DNA from: DASTCC01 sp035711465
GTDB taxonomy: Bacteria > Acidobacteriota > Vicinamibacteria > Vicinamibacterales > SCN-69-37
NCBI GenBank assembly: GCA_035711465.1
Contig: DASTCC010000496.1
Coordinates: 1 to 22,079 of the forward strand
Length of the DNA stretch: 22,079 nt
Direction of reading: 5' to 3'
The notes under the pieces are model-generated. The model saw nothing but the letters and a program-made list of their open reading frames with translations. It was not told the origin of the DNA and ran no database searches. Position numbers and translations under genes: made by a program. Of this stretch, positions 1 to 7,332 are shown piece by piece; position 1 is the first letter of the stretch; every line of letters begins with the position of its first letter.

Positions 1-87
1 TCGCTGGCCGAGTCGATGCGCCAGGCGCGCGAACGGCGCGTCAATCGTGTCGAGCACGCTGACGAAACGACCGCTCAGATTGGGTGA
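1..87 (+). CDS. 3' end of an unidentified protein gene (partial)
   Basis: Frame 1 is open from the window edge to a TGA at 85-87, giving a 28-residue tail rich in Arg and Glu (ending ...HADETTAQIG). Counting bases by codon position gives roughly 75, 50 and 79 percent GC at positions 1, 2 and 3, the usual pattern for a coding frame in a GC-rich genome. The antisense frame is also open over these bases and reads plausibly, so the strand is not certain. The fragment is too short to assign a family or function. Confidence 0.35.
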   Translation, partial: SLAESMRQARERRVNRVEHADETTAQIG

Positions 88-123
88 AGGAAATGCGCGA
101 CGAGCAGGGTTGGCACGCTACCG

Positions 124-144
124 ATTGTCAGCCAATTGTCAGCC
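124..144. repeat. Two adjacent copies of a 10-base repeat
   Basis: The decamer ATTGTCAGCC occurs at 124-133 and again at 135-144, separated by one base, so the period is 11 bases, about one helical turn. It lies between the possible gene end at 87 and the tRNA gene at 199. Such spacing would suit side-by-side protein contacts, but only two copies exist and no promoter or partner gene is evident. It may be a chance duplication. Confidence 0.35.
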
Positions 145-198
145 GACGCTCGATCCGCGTTCGCCGAATTCACAAACGTGTGAAAACGTTAGTGATTT

Positions 199-275
199 TG
201 GTCGGGGCGACTGGATTCGAACCAGCGACCCCCTGCGCCCAAGGCAGGTGCGCTACCAGGCTGCGCTACGCCCCG
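199..275 (-). tRNA. tRNA-Pro (anticodon UGG)
   Basis: The minus strand folds as a complete tRNA of 77 bases. It has a perfect 7-bp acceptor stem (CGGGGCG with CGCCCCG), a D arm closed by GCGC/GCGC, an anticodon stem CCTGC/GCAGG enclosing loop CTTGGGC, and a T arm with TTCGAAT in the loop. The anticodon TGG (complement of 239-241) reads proline CCN codons. The discriminator is A (complement of 202) and the terminal CCA is encoded in the DNA (complement of 201-199). No clear T-run terminator follows it. No integrase or attachment-site duplication is visible beside it, so there is no sign that it serves as an insertion target here. Confidence 0.96.
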
Positions 276-425
276 ACTCTGAGAACCCCAATTCTACAGC
301 GGATTCCGGAGGGCCTGGTCCCGGCGAACCGGGAAACCCGCCCCCGCCCGGAGCCCCAACATCGTCGGCCGACCGCATCGCATCCGGAAGCACCTGAACG
401 CCCGCGAACGCCGTCCAGCAACGCA

Positions 426-445
426 ATATAGTAATATACCTATAT
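426..445. promoter_or_regulatory. AT-rich inverted repeat: candidate ArsR operator and promoter
   Basis: In a very GC-rich setting, bases 425-446 are almost entirely A/T. ATATAG (426-431) and CTATAT (440-445) form a perfect inverted repeat around an 8-base spacer. TATAGT (427-432) or TAATAT (433-438) could serve as a -10 box. The second would place the transcript start at about 444, exactly at the ATG of the first gene, implying a leaderless message; no convincing -35 box was found. ArsR-family repressors commonly bind short AT-rich inverted repeats overlapping their own promoter, and an ArsR gene is the second gene of this operon. Autoregulation is therefore the simplest reading. Nothing else is recognisable between 276 and 425. 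Confidence 0.5.
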
Positions 446-788
446 GCAGTCGACCGCACCCGGCGAGCCGCCGCCGCCGCCGGGCCTGACCCAGGTCACC
501 TTCAGCCGCACCCACCCCGACGACGTCCAGCACCGTCAGATCTACGCCCGCATCGATCAAGAACCCGTCCACACGCTGATGTTCGGCGACGTCGTCACCG
601 TGACGGTGACGCCCGGCGAACACCGCCTGCGCGCCAACAACACGCTGTTCTGGAAGAGCGTCGTCTTCACCGCCGAGCCCGGCCAGCATCTCGTGTTCGA
701 CCTCGTCAACCGCGCCGGCCGGCTGTCGTTCGGCTTCCTCGCGCTGCTCGGGGCCGCGCCGATGACGCTGTCGATCGAACGGCGATAG
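444..788 (+). CDS. Small protein of unknown function, first gene of the operon
   Basis: This 114-residue protein was not assigned to a named family. It opens with a proline-rich stretch (about residues 6-13), followed by alternating hydrophobic and polar residues that suggest a beta-sandwich. A segment around TVTPGEHRLRANN and a later VFTAEPGQHLVFDL resemble the 'extracellular sugar-like/PEGA or DUF2846-like' beta-rich proteins, but only loosely. The last 25 residues are more hydrophobic (GFLALLGAAPMTLSI) and could be a membrane contact or a buried strand. There are no cysteines, no obvious metal ligands and no signal peptide. The ATG lies inside the AT-rich inverted repeat, with no ribosome binding site upstream, so translation may be leaderless. 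The stop is two bases before the ArsR start, which points to co-expression with the regulator. Confidence 0.7.
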   Translation: MQSTAPGEPPPPPGLTQVTFSRTHPDDVQHRQIYARIDQEPVHTLMFGDVVTVTVTPGEHRLRANNTLFWKSVVFTAEPGQHLVFDLVNRAGRLSFGFLALLGAAPMTLSIERR

Positions 789-790
789 AC

Positions 791-1123
791 ATGCACACCG
801 ATCTCCAGGCCTTCAAGGCCGAGTTCTTCCGCGCCCTCGCGCACCCGATCCGGATCCGCATCCTCGAGTGCCTCGGCCGGCGCGAGCACAGCGTCCAGGA
901 ACTGCAGCGCCGCCTCGAGATCAGTCAGCCGGTCGTCTCCCAGCAGCTCGCGATCCTCCGCGGCAAGGGCATCGTCGCCTCCCGCAAGGTCGGCAACACC
1001 GTCCGTTACGAGCTGCGCGATCCGCGCATCATGGAGCTGCTCAAGACCGCCCGGGCGATCTTCAACAGCCATCTGGTCGGCACGCGCGACATGCTGAAGC
1101 AGCTCAGACGGGAGGCGCGGTGA
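791..1123 (+). CDS. ArsR-family transcriptional repressor (Rv0081-like)
   Basis: This 110-residue winged-helix protein matches the ArsR/SmtB family in length and layout. It begins with an FRALAHPIRIRILECL helix (about residues 13-28), then a helix-turn-helix with recognition helix ISQPVVSQQLAILRGKGIV (about 44-62), and a wing around SRKVGNTVRYEL (64-75). The metal-binding ELCVCDL-type motif of ArsR/SmtB sensors is absent and there is only one cysteine (C27). A metal or two-thiol sensing mechanism like that of ArsR or BigR is therefore unlikely. The N-terminal 'KAEFF..LAHP.RIRILE' pattern resembles Mycobacterium Rv0081, which also heads a hydrogenase-4-like operon and is tied to hypoxia. The likely role is repression of its own operon through the AT-rich inverted repeat at 426-445. 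Its signal is unknown. Confidence 0.92.
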   Translation: MHTDLQAFKAEFFRALAHPIRIRILECLGRREHSVQELQRRLEISQPVVSQQLAILRGKGIVASRKVGNTVRYELRDPRIMELLKTARAIFNSHLVGTRDMLKQLRREAR

Positions 1124-1169
1124 GCCGTCGAGCGCCCCGGTCGCGTCCAGGGCCGGAGCCCCAGTAACC

Positions 1170-1673
1170 GTGCGCCTGTTCTCGAAGATTCTCCAGGTCG
1201 GCTTGGCCACCGAGCCGCTTTCGCAGGACCAGACGCTCGTCCGTCTGCTCCATGACGTCGACAGCCAGGCGCGGCGCCTGTTCGGTCGCGCGCTCGCGAT
1301 TCGGGAAGTGGACGCGGGATCGTGCAACGGCTGCGAGCTCGAGATCTCCGGGCTGTCGGGCCCGGTCTACGACAGCGAGCGCTTCGGCGTCCACTTCGTC
1401 GCCTCGCCCCGCCATGCCGACATGCTGCTCGTCACCGGTCCGGTGACCCGCAACATGGCGGTGCCGCTGCTCAAAGCGTATGAAGCGACGCCGGACCCCA
1501 AGCTCGTCGTCGCGGTGGGCGACTGCGCCAGCACCTGCGGCGTGTTCAAGGGCAGCTACGCGGTGGCGGGCAGCGTCGATGAGTTCGTCCCCGTCGACGC
1601 GTTCGTCGAGGGCTGTCCGCCGGAGCCCGCGGACATTCTTCGCGGCATCCTCGCCGCGGTCGGCCGCCGATGA
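1170..1673 (+). CDS. HycG/NuoB-like iron-sulfur small subunit of a hydrogenase-related complex
   Basis: This 167-residue protein belongs to the NADH-dehydrogenase 20 kDa / group 4 hydrogenase small-subunit family. It should carry the single 4Fe-4S cluster that hands electrons to or from the active-site region of the large subunit at the cytoplasmic face of the membrane. Candidate ligands are C52 and C55 in SCNGCE, C119 in VGDCAS and C149 in EGCPPEP; C123 is an extra nearby cysteine. The CxxC spacing is that of hydrogenases and Hyc/Hyf proteins rather than the adjacent CC pair of complex I NuoB. The start is a GTG with a GGAG about 12 bases upstream, 46 bases after the ArsR gene. The stop overlaps the next start by four bases (ATGA). 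It corresponds in order to Rv0082 of M. tuberculosis. Confidence 0.93.
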   Translation: MRLFSKILQVGLATEPLSQDQTLVRLLHDVDSQARRLFGRALAIREVDAGSCNGCELEISGLSGPVYDSERFGVHFVASPRHADMLLVTGPVTRNMAVPLLKAYEATPDPKLVVAVGDCASTCGVFKGSYAVAGSVDEFVPVDAFVEGCPPEPADILRGILAAVGRR

Positions 1674-3706
1674 GCCTGCTGTTCTGGCTGATGCTGGCCG
1701 GCTACGGGCTCGGCGTCGCCGGCGCGCTCCTCGCGCCGACCGCGGGCGCGGTCCGGCGGAGCAGTGCGCTCGGCGCCATCGTTGGTTCGGCGGGTGGCAC
1801 GGCGCTCGCGCTGTCCGTGCTGCTCACCGGCATGCCGTGGTCGTGGCGCGGGCCGGCGCTGCTTTCGGTGGCGGACGGTTTCGCCATCGAGCTCGACCCG
1901 CTCGGCAGCGTCTTCCTGCTCCTCGTCGGTCTGGTCGCGATTCCAAGCGCCCTCTACGGCGCCGCGTACTCCCGCCACTACGAGGGGCGCCACTCCCTGC
2001 GCTGGCTCGGCGCGATGCTGAACCTCTTCCTCCTGACCATGAGCCTGGTGGCCGGCGCCGGCAACGTGCTGACGTTCGCGCTGATGTGGGAGGGCATGTC
2101 GCTGACGTCGTACTTCCTGGTGCTGACGACGTCGGACGAACGGGAGACGGTGGCGGCCGGCACCTGGTACGTGGCGATGACGCACGCCGGCCTGGCATGC
2201 ATCATCGCCGCGCTGTTGATCGTCGCCACCGGCGCGGCGTCGACGTCGTTCGGCGATCTGCGGACTGCAGCGGCGGCGATGTCGCCGGCGGCGCGCAACG
2301 CGGTGTTCCTGCTGGCACTCGTCGGGTTCGGATCCAAAGCCGGGCTCGTGCCGGTGCACGTCTGGCTGCCGCGCGCGCACCCGGCCGCGCCGAGTCACGT
2401 GTCGGCGCTGATGTCCGGCGTCATGATCAAGATGGGGGTCTACGGCATCCTCCGCGTCGGCCTCGACCTGCTCGGCGGCGGACCGGCGTGGTGGGGGATG
2501 CTGCTCATCGGCGCCGGCGCGCTGTCGGCGGTCGTCGGCGTGCTCTACGCGCTGATGGAGGACGACCTCAAACGTCTGCTCGCCTACTCGAGCATCGAGA
2601 ACGTCGGCCTCATCGTGATCGGGATCGGCGCGGGCTTTCTCTTCGTCAGCCTGCGATCGATCCCTGCCGCCGTGCTCGCGCTCAGCGCCGCGCTCTATCA
2701 CTCGCTCAACCACGCGGCATTCAAAGGCCTGCTGTTCCTGGGCGCGGGCAGCGTGCTGCACGCGGCGCACACACGGGACATGAACCGGCTCGGCGGACTG
2801 ATCGCGCGGCTGCCCTGGACCGCCGCCTTCTTCCTCGTCGGATCGCTCTCGATCGCGGCGCTGCCGCCGTTCAACGGGTTCGTGAGCGAGTGGCTGCTGT
2901 TCCAATCGCTGCTGCCCGGCGTCACCAGCTCGGCCAAGCTCGTCGCGCCCTTCTCGACGCTGGCCATCGGCATCGTCGCGCTCACCGCCGGCCTCGCGGC
3001 TGCCGCCTTCGTCAAGGCGTTCGGCATCACCTTCCTCGCCATGCCGCGATCGGACGACGCCCGACACGCACGCGAAGTGCCGCTGACGATGAGGACGAGC
3101 ATGGGAGCGCTGGCGGTGGCGTGCGTGGCGCTGTCGCTGGCGGCCGTGCCCGTGCGGGCGGCGCTCACCGGCGCGCTCTCGGCGCAGCCGGTGCTGGCCG
3201 CGGCGCCGATGCCGCCTGCCGGCCCGGTCGTCGTGGTCGCGAGCCCCGCCGGCGTCGCCGGGATGTCGCCGTTGCTCGTCGCGATCGGTCTGGCGATCCT
3301 CGTGGCGGGTGTCTGGGTCGGCGCCCGCGTCTTCGGCGCCCGCCGTCGGGTCCGGGTCAGTGCCACCTGGGGATGCGGCCGCGTGGTCCAGACGCCGCGG
3401 ATGGAGTACACCTCGACCGCCTTCGCGGAGCCGCTGCGGCGCGTCTTCGCCGAGCTAATCCGGCCGACGCAGGATCTGTCGATCGCGTTTCATCCGCAGT
3501 CGGAGTACTTCGTCCGGTCGATCACCTATCGCAGCGCGATCGTGCCCTGGTTCGAGCGGTATCTCTACGCGCCGATCATCGCCGGGTTGACGCGCTGGGC
3601 GATTCGGGTGCGGGCGCTGCAGTCGGGATCGGCGCACGCCTATCTGACCTACATGGTGATCGCTTTGATCGGGCTGCTGTCGCTGATCCTGCTGAGGCAA
3701 TCCTGA
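1670..3706 (+). CDS. hyfB: HyfB-like antiporter-type membrane subunit, copy 1
   Basis: This 678-residue polytopic protein belongs to the NuoL/MrpA-like family in its hydrogenase-4 subunit B form. Such subunits form a proton (or ion) channel half-site in the membrane arm. Visible channel residues are E141 in MWEGMS, K223 in GFGSKAG, H230, K254 in MIKMGVYG, K352 in AFKGLLF and E407 in FVSEWL. The region 360-540 carries the KAFGITFLAMPRS motif. A non-channel C-terminal domain with WGCGR, RMEYTSTAFAEPLRR and SGSAHAYLTYM is characteristic of HyfB and not of NuoL. Length fits HyfB (about 670). It is translationally coupled to the preceding gene by an ATGA overlap, and the second copy starts one base after its stop. 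Which ion it carries is not visible from the sequence. Confidence 0.93.
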   Translation: MSLLFWLMLAGYGLGVAGALLAPTAGAVRRSSALGAIVGSAGGTALALSVLLTGMPWSWRGPALLSVADGFAIELDPLGSVFLLLVGLVAIPSALYGAAYSRHYEGRHSLRWLGAMLNLFLLTMSLVAGAGNVLTFALMWEGMSLTSYFLVLTTSDERETVAAGTWYVAMTHAGLACIIAALLIVATGAASTSFGDLRTAAAAMSPAARNAVFLLALVGFGSKAGLVPVHVWLPRAHPAAPSHVSALMSGVMIKMGVYGILRVGLDLLGGGPAWWGMLLIGAGALSAVVGVLYALMEDDLKRLLAYSSIENVGLIVIGIGAGFLFVSLRSIPAAVLALSAALYHSLNHAAFKGLLFLGAGSVLHAAHTRDMNRLGGLIARLPWTAAFFLVGSLSIAALPPFNGFVSEWLLFQSLLPGVTSSAKLVAPFSTLAIGIVALTAGLAAAAFVKAFGITFLAMPRSDDARHAREVPLTMRTSMGALAVACVALSLAAVPVRAALTGALSAQPVLAAAPMPPAGPVVVVASPAGVAGMSPLLVAIGLAILVAGVWVGARVFGARRRVRVSATWGCGRVVQTPRMEYTSTAFAEPLRRVFAELIRPTQDLSIAFHPQSEYFVRSITYRSAIVPWFERYLYAPIIAGLTRWAIRVRALQSGSAHAYLTYMVIALIGLLSLILLRQS

Positions 3707-3707
3707 G

Positions 3708-5726
3708 ATGGCGGCGCCGACGCTGCTCGCGGTCGTGCTCGCCGGCTACGGCCTCGGCATGCTGCTCGCGATCGCCGTTCGCGGCCGCGCCGGCCGAAGA
3801 CTGGTCGCCGGGTGTGCGCTCTCGGCCTCGGCCGCGAGCGTGCTGCTCGGCATCCTCTGTCTCGGCCGCGAGGTCGTGCGGATCGACGCGCCCGGCGTGT
3901 TGTCGCTCACCGGCGTCGCGCTCCGGATCGACGGGCTCAGCGCCTTCTTCCTGATCCTCATCGGCGTGGTCGGCGCCGCGGTGGCGCTCTACGGCGCGGC
4001 CTACTCGGCCGCCTACGAGGGCCGCTACTCGCTGCGCCTGCTGGGCGCGATGCTGAACGCGCTGCTGCTGTCGCTGACCGTCGAGGTCATCGCCGACAAC
4101 ACGCTGACGTTTCTCGTCGCCTGGGAGGCGATGTCGCTCTCGGCGTATCTCCTGGTGCTGACCGAGCACGATCGGCCGGAGACCGTCCGGGCGGCGCAGT
4201 GGTACATCGCGCTGACGCATGCGGGCTTCGCGGCGCTCGTCGCGATGTTCCTGCTGCTTTCGGGCGGCGATCTGACGGCGTCGTTCGACAGCATTCGATC
4301 CGGATCGATCGCGCCGGGGCTGCGCAACGTGGCGTTCGTGCTTGCCTTGATCGGGTTCGGCACCAAAGCCGGCATCGTGCCGCTCCATGTGTGGCTGCCG
4401 ATGGCGCACCCGGTCGCGCCGAGTCATGTGTCGGCGCTGCTGTCGGGTGTGGTGATCAAGATGGGCGTCTACGGCCTGCTGCGCGTCACCATCGATCTCC
4501 TGTCGGGCGGCCCGGCGTGGTGGGGCGGTCTGGTGCTCGGATTCGGCGCCATCTCCGCGCTGCTGGGCGTGCTGTTCGCGCTGATGGAGCACGATCTCAA
4601 GCGGCTGCTCGCGTTTCACTCGGTCGAGAACATCGGCATCATCTTCATCGGCATCGGCGCCGGGCTGATGTTCCGCGCCTACGGCCTGCCGACACTGGCC
4701 ATGCTGGGTCTCGTGGCCGGGCTGTACCACACGCTGAACCACGCCTGCTTCAAAGGGCTGCTGTTCCTCGGCGCCGGCTCGGTGCTGCACGCCACGGGCA
4801 CGCGCAACATGGAGGAGATGGGCGGGCTGATCAAGGGGATGCCGCGGACGGCGCTGTTCTTCCTGATCGGCGCCTGCGCGATCTCCGCGCTGCCGCCGCT
4901 CAACGGATTCGCCTCGGAATGGCTGGTGTTCCAGGCGCTGCTCGGCGGCTGGAGCATTCCCAATCCCGAGGTCGCGCTGATCATGCCGATCTCCGTGGCG
5001 GTGCTCGCGCTCACGAGCGGGCTGGCCGCGGCCTGCTTCGTCAAGGCGTTCGGCATCACCTTCCTCGCCATCCCGCGATCGTCGGCCGCCGCCGGCGCGC
5101 ACGAAGCGCCGTGGTCGATGCAGGTCGCGATGGCGGCGCTGGCCGCGGCGTGCGTCGCGCTCGGCGTGGTGCCCGCGCGTGCGGCCCAGATCATCGCCAT
5201 GGCGATCGACGGCCCGGGAGCGGTGGCGGCGGCCGAGGTCGGGATCACGCTCGGGTTGCCGGTCGGCCTCACCGGCGCGGTCGGGGAGATGTCGCCGTCG
5301 TGGCTGGCGATCGGACTGCTGCTCGTGCTCGGCGTCATCCCGATCGCGTTCCTCGTCGCCGGCGTCAACCGGCGCACGCGGCTGGCCGACACGTGGGGCT
5401 GCGGCCGAATCGGGCAGACGGCGCGCATGGAGTACACCGCCACGGCTTTCGCCGAGCCGCTGCGGCGCGTGTTCGCCGAGCTGTACCGGCCCTCGAAGGA
5501 CCTGTCGATCAGCTTCCATCCCGATTCGCGGTACTTCGTCCGGTCGATCGAGTACCGGACGGAGATTCATCCCTGGTTCGAGCGGGTCGTGTACGCCCCG
5601 ATCATCAGAGCGCTGCGCTCCGCGGCGACGCAGGTCCGGCGGCTGCAGTCGGGGTCCGTGCATCTGTATCTCGTCTACATCGCGCTGGCGCTCCTGCTGT
5701 TGCTCAGCGCCGCGAGGTGGCGATGA
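3708..5726 (+). CDS. hyfB: HyfB-like antiporter-type membrane subunit, copy 2
   Basis: This is a second 672-residue HyfB homologue directly behind the first. The two align along their full length, including the C-terminal domain. Over residues 236-260 here against 239-263 in copy 1, I count 21 of 25 identical positions. Channel residues are kept: E140 in AWEAMS, K220 in GFGTKAG, K251 in VIKMGVYG, and a glutamate in FASEWL. Divergence is greatest in the N-terminal 60 residues and in the loop after the KAFGITFLAIPRS motif. This pattern shows a tandem duplication followed by sequence change while function was kept, since no stop or frame break is present. The stop overlaps the HyfC start (ATGA). 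In typical hydrogenase-4-like operons of the Rv0081-0087 kind only one HyfB is found, so this is an enlarged membrane arm or an alternative subunit. Confidence 0.93.
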   Translation: MAAPTLLAVVLAGYGLGMLLAIAVRGRAGRRLVAGCALSASAASVLLGILCLGREVVRIDAPGVLSLTGVALRIDGLSAFFLILIGVVGAAVALYGAAYSAAYEGRYSLRLLGAMLNALLLSLTVEVIADNTLTFLVAWEAMSLSAYLLVLTEHDRPETVRAAQWYIALTHAGFAALVAMFLLLSGGDLTASFDSIRSGSIAPGLRNVAFVLALIGFGTKAGIVPLHVWLPMAHPVAPSHVSALLSGVVIKMGVYGLLRVTIDLLSGGPAWWGGLVLGFGAISALLGVLFALMEHDLKRLLAFHSVENIGIIFIGIGAGLMFRAYGLPTLAMLGLVAGLYHTLNHACFKGLLFLGAGSVLHATGTRNMEEMGGLIKGMPRTALFFLIGACAISALPPLNGFASEWLVFQALLGGWSIPNPEVALIMPISVAVLALTSGLAAACFVKAFGITFLAIPRSSAAAGAHEAPWSMQVAMAALAAACVALGVVPARAAQIIAMAIDGPGAVAAAEVGITLGLPVGLTGAVGEMSPSWLAIGLLLVLGVIPIAFLVAGVNRRTRLADTWGCGRIGQTARMEYTATAFAEPLRRVFAELYRPSKDLSISFHPDSRYFVRSIEYRTEIHPWFERVVYAPIIRALRSAATQVRRLQSGSVHLYLVYIALALLLLLSAARWR

Positions 5727-6664
5727 CCGGCTACGTGCTCGAGGTGGTGCAGGCGGCACTGGCGCTGCTCCTGGCGCCGGGACTGGTCGGCCTGATCCGC
5801 TGGTGCAAGGCGCGGCTGCAGAATCGGCGCGGCGCCCCGATGTGGCAGCCGTACTTCGAGCTCCGCAAGCTGTTCGGCAAGGAAGTCGTGGTGTCGAACA
5901 ACGCGTCGTGGCTGTTCCGCGCCGCGCCATTCGTCGTCTTCGCCAGCACTGTCGCGGTGACGCTGCTCGTGCCGATCATCGCCGCGCCGTTGCCGTTCGA
6001 CGGCGTCGGCGATCTGCTGGTGGTCGTCTACCTGCTGATGCTGGCGACGTTCTTCCTGGCGCTCGCCGGGCTCGACCCGGGGTCGCCGTTCGGCGGCATG
6101 GGCGCGAGCCGCGAGATGACGGTGGCGGCGCTGGCGGAGCCGACGGTGGCGCTGGCGATCTTCGCGCTGGCGCTGAGCGCCGGCTCGACCAACTTCGGCC
6201 AGATCATCGCCCGCACGCTGGCGACGCCGTCGGAGGCGATCAGCCCCGGCCACCTGCTCGCGTTCGGCGCGATCTTCATCGTCACCCTCGCCGAGACCGG
6301 CCGGCTGCCCATCGACAATCCGTCGACGCATCTCGAGCTGACGATGATCCACGAGGCGATGGTGCTCGAGTACTCGGGGCGCTACCTTGCGCTCATCGAG
6401 TGGGCCGCGGCGGTGAAGCTGCTGATCTTCTTCGTGCTCATGGGCAATCTCTTCGTGCCGTGGGGCACCGCGGTCACGCTGACGCCGATGGCGCTGGCCG
6501 TGTCGCTGATGGCGCTGATCGTCAAGCTGGTCGTCCTCGCCGGGCTGATCGCGGTGTTCGAGACGCGCATCGCCAAGCTCCGGCTGTTTCGCGTGCCGGA
6601 GCTGCTGAGCGTGTCGTTCGTGCTGGCGTTGCTCGCGGTGACGTCGTCGTTCCTGTTGAGGTAG
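5723..6664 (+). CDS. hyfC: HyfC/HycD-like (NuoH-like) membrane subunit
   Basis: This 313-residue membrane protein of the NuoH/HycD family anchors the hydrophilic module and forms the entry path between the redox site and the proton channels. N-terminal markers are the cytoplasmic loop QPYFELRKLFGKE (42-54) and SNNASWLFRAAPF. The typical charged motif ETGRLPIDNPSTHLELTMIHEAM lies at 191-213, with E191, R194, D198, H203, E205, E211 and E216, the acidic cluster known from the NuoH 'E-channel'. Length is as expected for HycD/HyfC. The ATG lies inside the previous gene's stop (ATGA), with GAGGTGG just upstream as ribosome binding site. It corresponds to Rv0084 in the mycobacterial locus. Confidence 0.94.
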   Translation: MTGYVLEVVQAALALLLAPGLVGLIRWCKARLQNRRGAPMWQPYFELRKLFGKEVVVSNNASWLFRAAPFVVFASTVAVTLLVPIIAAPLPFDGVGDLLVVVYLLMLATFFLALAGLDPGSPFGGMGASREMTVAALAEPTVALAIFALALSAGSTNFGQIIARTLATPSEAISPGHLLAFGAIFIVTLAETGRLPIDNPSTHLELTMIHEAMVLEYSGRYLALIEWAAAVKLLIFFVLMGNLFVPWGTAVTLTPMALAVSLMALIVKLVVLAGLIAVFETRIAKLRLFRVPELLSVSFVLALLAVTSSFLLR

Positions 6665-6669
6665 GGCGG

Positions 6670-7326
6670 ATGGGAAGCGTGTTTGCGCAGTTGACGGTGC
6701 TCGGCTCGAGCCTGGCGCTGCTGTTCGGATTCATCCTGCTGTGGCGGCGGGGCGTGCCCGCCTACATCACCGCGTTCGCGTGGCAATCGGGCACGCTGGC
6801 GTGGCTCACCGCGGTCGTCGCCTACTTCGGCCGCGATCACGAGCTCTACGCGGTCGCGGTCGTGGTCTTCGTGATCAAGGGGCTGTGGATTCCGCGACTG
6901 CTGCGGCGCATGGAGGCGCGGTTCGCGGCCGAGCGCGAGCTGGCGCCGTACGTCAACACCGAGACGTCGCTCGTCGTCTCCGGGCTCCTCGTGCTCTTCG
7001 CCTACGCGATCACGCGACCGATCGTCGCCGTCAGCCAGCTGCCGACGCGCGCCGGCATGCCGCTCGCGATGGGCCTGATCTTCGTCAGCCTGTTCGTGAT
7101 CATCAGCCGCAAGAAGGCGATCACGCAGATCATCGGGTTCCTGATGCTGGAGAACGGCCTCGCGCTGCTTGCCGTCCTCGGGACGTTCGGGATTCCGCTG
7201 ATCGTCGAGCTCGGGGTGTTCCTCGACGTGCTGATGGGGTTCCTGGTGATGCAGGTGTTCATCTATCAGATTCACGAGACCTTCGAGAGCATCGATGTCG
7301 AGCAGCTCAACCGACTCAAGCACTGA
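6670..7326 (+). CDS. hyfE: HyfE-like membrane subunit (NuoK-like C-terminal half)
   Basis: This 218-residue protein with about six or seven membrane segments matches hydrogenase-4 component E, as in HyfE and Rv0085. The C-terminal half resembles NuoK: MGLIFVSLFVIISRKKAITQ is followed by GFLMLENGLALLAV, with E161, and a second membrane glutamate, E180, in IVELGVFLDVLMG. Such a glutamate pair is needed for proton passage in NuoK. The N-terminal half holds a charged stretch (RRMEARFAAERELAPYVNTETS, about 79-100) facing solvent. The start ATG is five bases after the HyfC stop, following GTAGGGCGG, and the next gene begins six bases after its stop. It should bridge HyfC and the antiporter-like subunits. 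Confidence 0.92.
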   Translation: MGSVFAQLTVLGSSLALLFGFILLWRRGVPAYITAFAWQSGTLAWLTAVVAYFGRDHELYAVAVVVFVIKGLWIPRLLRRMEARFAAERELAPYVNTETSLVVSGLLVLFAYAITRPIVAVSQLPTRAGMPLAMGLIFVSLFVIISRKKAITQIIGFLMLENGLALLAVLGTFGIPLIVELGVFLDVLMGFLVMQVFIYQIHETFESIDVEQLNRLKH

Positions 7327-7332
7327 GGCCTC

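Noticed and set aside
199..443. Genomic island boundary at the tRNA-Pro gene
   Set aside because: No integrase, no repeated tRNA 3' end within the window and no break in base composition after the tRNA.
1480..3954. 824-residue open frame on the plus strand overlapping the first HyfB gene
   Set aside because: Arginine- and alanine-rich, low-complexity translation with no family resemblance, shifted against a clear HyfB frame. This is a GC-rich shadow. The same applies to the upstream parts of the open frames 3812-6664, 5179-7326, 6741-10367 and 10399-14919, whose only real genes are the ones listed.
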